Shown here: positions 1-6,622 of the stretch, piece after piece
How positions within the stretch are numbered: position 1 is the first letter of the stretch
How the letters are laid out: every line of letters starts with the position of its first letter
Assembly: GCA_934561725.1 (NCBI GenBank)
Contig: CAKTGW010000065.1
Coordinates: 1 to 6,622, forward strand
Reading direction: 5' to 3'
Length of the DNA: 6,622 bases
Source: an uncultured Oscillospiraceae bacterium
GTDB lineage: Bacteria > Bacillota > Clostridia > Oscillospirales > Oscillospiraceae
Program-made: the position numbers and the translations under genes
Notes under the pieces: generated by a model
Told to the model about the DNA's origin: nothing
Databases searched by the model: none
What the model saw: only the letters and a program-made list of their open reading frames with translations

Positions 1-2
1 GC

Positions 3-257
3 ATTATGTATGCGCCTATGGAAGAACAGTTTGGCGCCTATTGGAAACGGGAGAATTCGCTGGAAAGCCGCCTGTGGTATGAGCTGACCTATCTGCTCCA
101 GTATAAGGATCTGCGGCCTCTCGCTGAAAAGTACGAATCTGATCCGCTGAGCCATGTATCGGAGATCGACGCGGCCTATGCCAGGGGAAAGGCCAAGGAG
201 AAAAACCGCTATCTGTTCAAGAAAGCACGCATAGCCCTGAAGAGGGTCCTGTTTTAA
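3..257 (+). CDS. 3' end of an unidentified protein gene (5' part lies outside the window)
   Basis: The frame is open from the first bases of the window to a TAA at 255-257. ATG codons occur at 6 and 18, but only five bases precede the first, so no ribosome binding site can be judged. I treat this as the C-terminal end of a longer protein, read from base 3; an 83-residue protein starting at 6 is the alternative. The visible part is hydrophilic and probably helical, rich in Tyr, Trp, Glu, Lys and Arg (YWKREN at residues 12-17, LWYELTYLLQY at 23-33), and ends in a basic tail (KKARIALKRVLF, 72-83). It has no signal peptide, membrane segment or metal motif. Basic tails like this occur at the ends of some glycosyltransferases and other envelope-polysaccharide enzymes, but I do not recognise the family and assign no function. 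A strong terminator follows three bases after the stop, so this gene ends its own transcription unit. Confidence 0.55.
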   Translation: MMYAPMEEQFGAYWKRENSLESRLWYELTYLLQYKDLRPLAEKYESDPLSHVSEIDAAYARGKAKEKNRYLFKKARIALKRVLF

Positions 258-259
258 CT

Positions 260-303
260 GCATATAAAAAGGCCGGGAACCGAGTCCCGGCCTTTTTATA
301 TGC
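260..303 (+). terminator. Intrinsic terminator, perfect 19-bp stem, potentially bidirectional
   Basis: Bases 260-278 are the exact reverse complement of 285-303, with a 6-nt loop (ACCGAG). The stem has a GC-rich core (GGCCGGGA/TCCCGGCC) flanked by an A5 run on the left and a T5 run on the right, so it can act as a Rho-independent terminator in either direction. It lies just after the upstream gene's stop codon and separates that gene from the secA transcription unit. Confidence 0.95.
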
Positions 304-314
304 GTGCATGTCAG

Positions 315-341
315 TCAGGCTGGACAGGCAGCGAAGCCTGA
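315..341 (+). other. Short inverted repeat in non-coding DNA upstream of the secA promoter
   Basis: TCAGGCT at 315-321 pairs with AGCCTGA at 335-341 (7 bp, 13-nt loop). No T-run follows and it lies upstream of the likely promoter, so it is neither a good terminator nor part of the secA leader. The rest of 304-390 shows no convincing gene or known RNA. A role as a regulator binding site is possible but unsupported. Confidence 0.3.
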
Positions 342-392
342 ACAGGGGGAATTTTCCGAAAATAGGTGGTTTTATGTGTGATTTCTCTTTTT

Positions 393-416
393 TTGTTCAC
401 AATTTAATGATATAAT
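393..416 (+). promoter_or_regulatory. Probable extended -10 promoter for the secA operon
   Basis: A perfect sigma-A type -10 hexamer, TATAAT, is at 411-416. It is preceded at 408-410 by TGA, giving the extended -10 form TGnTATAAT. No good -35 hexamer sits at 16-18 bp spacing: that position falls in a T-run, and the nearest hexamer-like sequence, TTGTTC at 393-398, is only 12 bp away. An extended -10 promoter can work with a weak -35. The surrounding AT-rich stretch (380-420) contrasts with the GC-rich genes. Transcription should begin near 422-424, leaving a leader of about 115 nt before the secA start codon. Confidence 0.75.
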
Positions 417-425
417 AAGCCCCGC

Positions 426-441
426 TGACCGGGTACGGTCA
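426..441 (+). other. Small hairpin at the start of the secA leader
   Basis: TGACCG at 426-431 pairs with CGGTCA at 436-441 around a GGTA loop (6 bp). It would lie at the very 5' end of the secA transcript, where a hairpin can protect the RNA from decay. Its 3' arm shares bases 439-441 with the longer version of the next hairpin, so the two may compete. Confidence 0.4.
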
Positions 442-471
442 AAAAAGGCCGGAAAGCCTTTGATTTTTTGA
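439..471 (+). terminator. Terminator-like hairpin inside the secA leader (possible attenuator)
   Basis: AAAGGC at 444-449 pairs with GCCTTT at 456-461 around CGGAAA, followed by GATTTTTT (462-469). The hairpin plus T-run layout is that of an intrinsic terminator, here between the promoter and the secA start codon. An alternative fold pairs TCAAAAAA (439-446) exactly with TTTTTTGA (464-471), which would hide the T-run inside a stem. Only three of the six core pairs are G-C, so termination would be weak or conditional. The structure is visible in the sequence; the attenuator role is inference. Confidence 0.4.
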
Positions 472-485
472 GAACTGATACGGAG

Positions 486-505
486 CTGCCGCGAGAGGCC
501 GGCGG
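486..505 (+). other. GC-rich hairpin upstream of the secA ribosome binding site
   Basis: CTGCCG at 486-491 pairs with CGGCGG at 500-505 (6 bp including one G-T) around an 8-nt loop. It ends 16 nt before the Shine-Dalgarno sequence, leaving that site free. It could affect translation or message stability; no function is shown. Confidence 0.35.
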
Positions 506-521
506 TCGTGCATTATAATTT

Positions 522-528
522 GGGAGGA
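522..528 (+). promoter_or_regulatory. Ribosome binding site of secA
   Basis: GGGAGGA at 522-528 is a strong Shine-Dalgarno sequence with 8 nt to the ATG at 537. It fixes the secA start, and the resulting N-terminus ([10 protein letters not shown]) is typical of the family. Confidence 0.9.
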
Positions 529-536
529 ACACTGCA

Positions 537-3297
<2,761 letters not shown>

Positions 3298-3299
<2 letters not shown>

Positions 3300-3303
3300 G
3301 GTG
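3298..3303 (+). promoter_or_regulatory. Ribosome binding site of pgeF overlapping the secA stop codon
   Basis: GAGGTG at 3298-3303 starts within the secA TGA (3297-3299) and lies 4 nt before the ATG at 3308. Ribosomes ending secA would sit on this site, so translational coupling is likely. Confidence 0.7.
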
Positions 3304-3307
3304 TGCC

Positions 3308-4105
3308 ATGGCCTTCTATGAGCGCACCGTAAACGGCGTGCCCCTGCTGTGCAGCAGCCTGATCTCTGCACGCCACGGTTTTACGACCCGGTATGGCGGT
3401 GTGAGCCGAGGACAATGGGCCTCTCTGAATCTGGGTGAGAACCGGGGCGACGATCCGGACTGCGTTCGGGAGAACTATCGGCGCGCGGCAGCGGCTATAG
3501 GCTTTGAATTGGGCAAGCTGGTGTTTACCAGACAGGTACACGGCCGGTGTGTGCGCTATGCATCGCCTGCGGACAGCCGGGAGTTGTATACGCCCATCGA
3601 ATACACGTGCGATGGATTGTATACGGATATAAAGGAGCTGCCGATCCTGTGCTTTACGGCGGACTGCGTGCCGGTCCTGCTGTATGACCCGGTCTGCGGT
3701 GCTGCAGCCGCAGTTCATTGCGGCTGGCGGAGCACGGTGCAGGATATATTGGGTGAGGCGGTGACACGGATGCAGGAGCTGGGCGCGGCGCCGGAAAACA
3801 TACGCTGTGCCATAGGCCCGGCAATCGGGGCCTGCTGCTTTGAAGTGGGCACGGATGTGGTGCAGGCCATGGAAAACTGGCTTGGGTCGGCTGCCGGGCA
3901 ATTTGTACGGGAAAAACCCGGAGTACCGGGAAAATATCTGGCGGACCTGCGCGGAGCGGATGCATACCGCCTGCGGGAGCTGGGGCTGAGTCCGGAGCAT
4001 ATCGACGTTTCGAACGCATGTACCATGTGTCAGCCCGAAAAGTACTGGTCCCACCGGGTGACCCGGGGACAGCGGGGCAGTCAGGCTGCGTTTATTGTCC
4101 TTTAA
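3308..4105 (+). CDS. pgeF: Laccase-domain (YfiH/YlmD/PgeF family) purine nucleoside enzyme / peptidoglycan editing factor
   Basis: This is a 265-residue, single-domain member of the multicopper-polyphenol-oxidase-like (DUF152) family, at full family length. Despite the old laccase name, these enzymes act on purine nucleosides (phosphorolysis and adenosine deamination). The E. coli member YfiH/PgeF also limits wrong amino acids in peptidoglycan stems. Family motifs appear in order: ARHGFTTRYGGVS (21-33), LNLGEN (40-45), QVHG (76-79), CDGLYTD (101-107), FTADCVPVLLYDP (116-128), AVHCGWRST (135-143), AIGPAIGACCFEVG (168-181) and SNACTMC (235-241). The probable zinc ligands are His78, Cys120 and His137, matching the His-Cys-His set of E. 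coli YfiH. No signal peptide is present, so it is cytoplasmic. It lies 8 nt after secA. In many Firmicutes the orthologue (ylmD) instead sits in the division-associated ylm/sepF cluster. The true substrate cannot be read from sequence. Confidence 0.93.
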   Translation: MAFYERTVNGVPLLCSSLISARHGFTTRYGGVSRGQWASLNLGENRGDDPDCVRENYRRAAAAIGFELGKLVFTRQVHGRCVRYASPADSRELYTPIEYTCDGLYTDIKELPILCFTADCVPVLLYDPVCGAAAAVHCGWRSTVQDILGEAVTRMQELGAAPENIRCAIGPAIGACCFEVGTDVVQAMENWLGSAAGQFVREKPGVPGKYLADLRGADAYRLRELGLSPEHIDVSNACTMCQPEKYWSHRVTRGQRGSQAAFIVL

Positions 4106-4114
4106 AACAAATAC

Positions 4115-4120
4115 AGGAGA
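4115..4120 (+). promoter_or_regulatory. Ribosome binding site of the solute-binding lipoprotein gene
   Basis: AGGAGA at 4115-4120 lies 6 nt before the ATG at 4127, in the 21-nt gap after pgeF. The gap holds no promoter or terminator, which favours co-transcription. The start is confirmed by the complete lipoprotein signal peptide that follows. Confidence 0.85.
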
Positions 4121-4126
4121 GCATTA

Positions 4127-5710
4127 ATGTCAAGAAAGACCATCAAACTGACCGGGCTGCTTTTGTGCTTCAGTCTTGTTCTGGGTATGCTGGCCGGCTG
4201 CCGGGATGGCAGTGCGGCACCGGAAGAAACGGTTCAGGGCACGACTATTGGTGAAGAGATACAGGATATTGCTGCGGCGGATAATATATTTTCGCTGAAC
4301 AGTGATCAGGACGGCACCTTTCACCCCTATACGGATACCAGCGTGCTGAATCATATGTTCATGCCTCTGGTTTTTGAAACAATGTATGAGCTGGACGGCA
4401 ACTTTGTAGCCACGCCCAAGCTGATTACCCGGGCGGAGACCACCGATGGTATCATCTGGAGCCTGTATGTGGATACAAGTGTTAAATTTCAGGATGGCAC
4501 AGGGCTGACGGCCCGGGATGTGGCCTATTCCCTGAATCGGGCCAAGCTCAGCAAGGAGTATTCCGGCCGCCTTTCAAATCTGTACGGCGTGACTGCCATG
4601 GGCGATGATATGCTGATGGCCAGTCTGTATAAGGCGGATATGCAGTTTACCAGCCTGCTGAATCTGCCTGTGGTGCAGAGCGGCAGCATGGATCAGACGG
4701 CGCCGGTGGGGACCGGGCCGTATATGTATAACGCAGACCACACGGCGCTGCTTCTCTGGGATGAGCATCCTCAGGCGGCGGATATGCCAATCGACACGAT
4801 TTATCTGGCCTCTTATTCCGGGCCGGAGAATACGATCTCCGCATTTGAGAGCTCGCTGATCGATCTGGTGGAGAACGACCCCACCGGAATGAGTGATTTG
4901 GGCTATGGCAGTGCCAATGAGAAGCGCTACTGCAATACGACCAACCTGCATTATATTGGCTTCAATCAGAACAGTGCGTTTTTCTGCTATCCCAAATTCC
5001 GCTATTTCCTTACCTTTGCCATAGACCGCGAGACGATCGTGACAGACTCCATGGTGGGCTGCGCTGTGGCGGCCACACTGCCGCTGAGTCCGCTGAGCCC
5101 GTTGTATAATCAGAGCTTTGCGCAGAATTACGGATACAGTATGGAAAAAGCGCGCAATTCTCTGAAAAATGCCGGCGCGGAGGATCTGGATGCTGACGGG
5201 TTGCTGGAATTTATGATGGGTAGCGTGGTCGTGGACATCAAGCTGAAATTTATTGTCTGCGGAGACAGCGCGGTCAAAGTGGCGGCGGCGCGGAATATTG
5301 CCGATAAGATGCGGGATCTGGGACTGGAGGTGGATCTGCAGGAGCTGGGCTGGAACGACTATCAGCAGGCACTGCAGGACGGAGACTTTGATCTCTACTA
5401 CGCTGAGGTCAAGCTCTCGGCGGACTTTAATTTAAGCTCCCTGCTGCTGGAAGACGGCAGCCTCAATTTCGGAAAGATCTCGGATCCGGGTTACGAGACA
5501 TACATTAATGATTATTTGGCATCCGGGGACGATACCCGGCAGATGAACTGCGAGCTTATGTGCAAATATCTGCTGGATACGGCGCCAATCGTACCGATAC
5601 TATTCGAAAAAACAGAGATGCTTACCCACCGCGGCGTAGTGATCGGGGCAAGTCCGACTCAGTATGATGTGTTCCATAATTTTGCGGATTGGACCATCAA
5701 TCTGGGGTAA
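4127..5710 (+). CDS. ABC transporter solute-binding lipoprotein, family 5 (peptide/nickel/oligosaccharide-binding type)
   Basis: This 527-residue protein is a family 5 extracellular solute-binding protein (OppA/DppA superfamily), of usual length. The first 25 residues form a lipoprotein signal: basic MSRKTIK, hydrophobic LLLCFSLVLGML, and lipobox LAGC with Cys25 as the lipid-modified residue. The mature protein would be anchored to the outer face of the membrane. Family signatures include LYVDTSVKFQDGTGLTARDV (113-132), the core PVGTGPYMY (193-201), NLHYIGFNQN (273-282), FAIDRETI (297-304) and GYSMEKARNSLKNAG (336-350). A low-complexity linker (about 26-50) follows the lipid anchor. These proteins deliver ligands to an ABC permease, but none of the usual partners (two permeases, one or two ATPases) is adjacent, so it is an orphan in this window. 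Ligand specificity cannot be inferred; peptides are the commonest in the family. Gaps of 21 and 13 nt to its neighbours suggest operon membership. Confidence 0.93.
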   Translation: MSRKTIKLTGLLLCFSLVLGMLAGCRDGSAAPEETVQGTTIGEEIQDIAAADNIFSLNSDQDGTFHPYTDTSVLNHMFMPLVFETMYELDGNFVATPKLITRAETTDGIIWSLYVDTSVKFQDGTGLTARDVAYSLNRAKLSKEYSGRLSNLYGVTAMGDDMLMASLYKADMQFTSLLNLPVVQSGSMDQTAPVGTGPYMYNADHTALLLWDEHPQAADMPIDTIYLASYSGPENTISAFESSLIDLVENDPTGMSDLGYGSANEKRYCNTTNLHYIGFNQNSAFFCYPKFRYFLTFAIDRETIVTDSMVGCAVAATLPLSPLSPLYNQSFAQNYGYSMEKARNSLKNAGAEDLDADGLLEFMMGSVVVDIKLKFIVCGDSAVKVAAARNIADKMRDLGLEVDLQELGWNDYQQALQDGDFDLYYAEVKLSADFNLSSLLLEDGSLNFGKISDPGYETYINDYLASGDDTRQMNCELMCKYLLDTAPIVPILFEKTEMLTHRGVVIGASPTQYDVFHNFADWTINLG

Positions 5711-5715
5711 GGGGG
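5710..5715 (+). promoter_or_regulatory. Ribosome binding site that decides the gtrA-family start
   Basis: AGGGGG at 5710-5715 starts on the last base of the preceding stop codon and lies 8 nt before the ATG at 5724. It supports 5724 over an in-frame ATG at 5664, which would overlap the upstream gene by 47 nt and lacks a comparable site. Confidence 0.75.
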
Positions 5716-5723
5716 AAGAGAAT

Positions 5724-6134
5724 ATGAAAGAGCTGGTCAAGCGGTATATGCGCGTACTTAAATTCGGCGCAGTGGGACTGGTGAACACGGCGGTGGATTT
5801 TTTGGTGTTTTCTCTGACCAGTGAGCTGGCGGCACTGTCGCCTGCGGCGGCCCAGAGCGCCGGATATGGTGCGGGGATCCTGTGCAGCTTTGTACTGAAC
5901 CACTGCTTTACATTTTCGGATGCCAAAAAGGAAAATGCCGCAGGACAGCTGATGCGTTTTATACGCTTTCTGCTGGTCAACGGCCTGTCCTGGTTGCTGA
6001 GTGCCTGGCTGATCAGCCTGTTTACCGGCTGGGGGATGTGGCGCTATCTGGCCAAGCTGATCGTTACCGGCGTTACAATGGTGCTCAATTATTTTGGATA
6101 TAAGATACTGGTGTTTAATATCAAGGGGAGGTAA
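5724..6134 (+). CDS. GtrA-family small membrane protein
   Basis: This 136-residue integral membrane protein matches the GtrA family in length and plan. Four transmembrane helices fall at about residues 12-33, 43-60, 80-101 and 107-131. Family marks are FGAVGLVNTAVDFLVF (14-29), the NHCFTF motif after helix 2 (59-64) and the closing LNYFGYKILVF (121-131), with the family's recurrent Asn-aromatic pattern. GtrA proteins are thought to move or present polyprenyl-phosphate-linked sugars across the membrane for O-antigen glucosylation, teichoic acid or other envelope glycans. They usually sit beside a glycosyltransferase, and none is seen in this operon. I chose the start at 5724 for its Shine-Dalgarno site and because the extra 20 residues from ATG 5664 (MMCSIILRIG...) do not resemble the family. 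The gap to cdd is only 6 nt. The family assignment is firm; the substrate is unknown. Confidence 0.9.
   Translation: MKELVKRYMRVLKFGAVGLVNTAVDFLVFSLTSELAALSPAAAQSAGYGAGILCSFVLNHCFTFSDAKKENAAGQLMRFIRFLLVNGLSWLLSAWLISLFTGWGMWRYLAKLIVTGVTMVLNYFGYKILVFNIKGR
6125..6131 (+). promoter_or_regulatory. Ribosome binding site of cdd inside the 3' end of the GtrA-family gene
   Basis: GGGGAGG at 6125-6131 is a strong Shine-Dalgarno sequence 9 nt before the ATG at 6141. It lies within the last codons of the upstream gene (stop 6132-6134), consistent with coupled translation. Confidence 0.85.
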
Positions 6135-6140
6135 TAGCTT

Positions 6141-6521
6141 ATGAAGGACAGAGAACTGCTGGAAATCGCAGAAAAAGCGGCAAAAAATGCCTATGTTCCG
6201 TATTCCAAGTTCCCTGTTGGGGCGGCTCTTGAGTGCGCGGATGGCACGGTATATACCGGATGCAATGTGGAAAATGCCGCACTGGGAAGTACGATCTGCG
6301 CTGAGCGAACGGCTTTTGTCAAGGCAGTCAGTGAGGGTAAGCGCGAGTTTGTCCGGATCGCCATTCATGGCGAGGGGGAAAACTATTGTATGCCCTGCGG
6401 CGCATGCCGCCAGTTTATGCATGAGTTTGTACCCCATATTGAAGTACTGTGTACACGGGCTGGGGGACGCTATGTGAGCTATCGGCTGGATCAGCTGATG
6501 CCTTACGCTTTTGAGCTGTAA
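6141..6521 (+). CDS. cdd: Cytidine deaminase
   Basis: Cytidine deaminase converts cytidine and deoxycytidine to uridine and deoxyuridine in pyrimidine salvage, in the cytoplasm. The 126-residue protein is of the small homotetrameric, single-zinc type. Zinc ligands are Cys53, Cys86 and Cys89, in the motifs CAER (53-56) and PCGACRQ (85-91). Glu55 is the proton shuttle, and Arg56 is the residue found after it in B. subtilis Cdd. The numbering equals that of the B. subtilis enzyme, so the N-terminal three quarters align without gaps. Substrate-binding motifs YVPYSKFPVGAA (18-29) and CNVENA (41-46) are intact. The protein stops at LMPYAFEL (119-126), where many relatives continue for 5-10 residues after the LLPxAF motif, so it is slightly short but has all active-site residues. 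In many Firmicutes cdd lies before era in the dgkA-cdd-era cluster; here it is last in a run headed by secA. Confidence 0.97.
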   Translation: MKDRELLEIAEKAAKNAYVPYSKFPVGAALECADGTVYTGCNVENAALGSTICAERTAFVKAVSEGKREFVRIAIHGEGENYCMPCGACRQFMHEFVPHIEVLCTRAGGRYVSYRLDQLMPYAFEL

Positions 6522-6622
6522 ACAGCCGCCTTACATATATAATAGAGAAAGACCTGCTAAGAAAAGTCAAGTAGAAATTACAAGGTAATTTGCTGTGCAA
6601 AAAGGCTGCACCGAACCAAGCC
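6522..6622 (+). other. AT-rich non-coding edge with a -10-like element and two small hairpins; no terminator seen
   Basis: No gene is recognisable in these 101 bases, and no GC-stem plus T-run terminator follows cdd. TATAAT is present at 6538-6543, but it has no TG extension. The best -35-like sequence, TTGAGC at 6511-6516, is 21 bp away, which is too far. Two hairpins lie downstream: AAATTAC/GTAATTT (6575-6581 with 6585-6591, 7 bp, 3-nt loop) and GTGCA/TGCAC (6595-6599 with 6607-6611, 5 bp). This could be the promoter and leader of the next gene or the start of a structured RNA cut off by the window. I do not recognise a known RNA family. Confidence 0.35.

Noticed and set aside
374..415. A possible 13-residue leader peptide (ATG at 374, with AGGTGG at 364-369) upstream of secA
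   Set aside because: It lies upstream of, and overlaps, the likely -10 element, so it would not be in the secA transcript. The terminator at 260-303 blocks transcription from the left. It has no SecM-like or other arrest motif.
514..519. A second TATAAT immediately before the secA ribosome binding site
   Set aside because: No -35 or TG extension lies at a usable distance (the 17-bp position falls in GCGAGA). A start there would place the transcript's 5' end in or next to the Shine-Dalgarno sequence.
5664..5723. An upstream in-frame ATG giving a 156-residue GtrA-family protein
   Set aside because: It would overlap the preceding gene by 47 nt, has no good ribosome binding site, and adds residues unlike the family. 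ATG 5724 has a well-spaced AGGGGG.
6540..6575. A reverse-strand promoter-like pair (TTGACT near 6564-6569, then an AT-rich -10 region) that would run antisense into cdd
   Set aside because: The best -10 match at normal spacing has only four of six consensus bases, and no reverse-strand gene lies downstream. It is most likely chance in AT-rich DNA.

Overview
The window looks like a chromosomal segment of a Gram-positive clostridial bacterium (Bacillota, Clostridia). An Oscillospiraceae-type gut anaerobe is my best guess, but this rests on protein style and composition only. The grounds are GC-rich coding DNA with CTG-dominated leucine codons set against AT-rich intergenic DNA, strong GGAGG-type ribosome binding sites, ATG starts throughout, a lipoprotein-type solute-binding protein, a B. 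subtilis-style short cytidine deaminase, and a SecA ending in a CxCx8CC zinc motif. Every gene supported here lies on the + strand.

Layout. Bases 3-257 are the 3' end of an unidentified gene, closed by a perfect 19-bp intrinsic terminator (260-303). Bases 304-536 are non-coding. They hold an extended -10 promoter (TGATATAAT, 408-416) and a leader of about 115 nt with three short hairpins, one of which resembles an intrinsic terminator. Five genes follow head to tail with gaps of 8, 21, 13 and 6 nt and no terminator between them: secA (537-3299), a laccase-domain PgeF/YlmD-type gene (3308-4105), a family 5 solute-binding lipoprotein (4127-5710), a GtrA-family membrane protein (5724-6134) and cytidine deaminase cdd (6141-6521). 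The last 101 bases are AT-rich, carry no recognisable gene or terminator, and may start a further transcription unit.

How the genes fit together. SecA is the essential ATPase motor of the general secretion pathway. It would export the lipoprotein encoded two genes downstream, although that is true of any lipoprotein. PgeF-family proteins act on purine nucleosides and have also been linked to peptidoglycan precursor editing; Cdd deaminates cytidine and deoxycytidine. Having both in one run hints at nucleoside salvage. The binding protein has no permease or ATPase gene in the window, and GtrA proteins are usually linked to polyprenyl-sugar handling or envelope polysaccharide, so the cluster does not form one obvious pathway. 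I found no mobile element, CRISPR array, tRNA or rRNA, and no clear evidence of a wholly new system. The points most worth a second look are the structured secA leader, the unusual operon make-up, the Phe-for-Tyr change at the SecA finger tip, and the unexplained AT-rich 3' edge.
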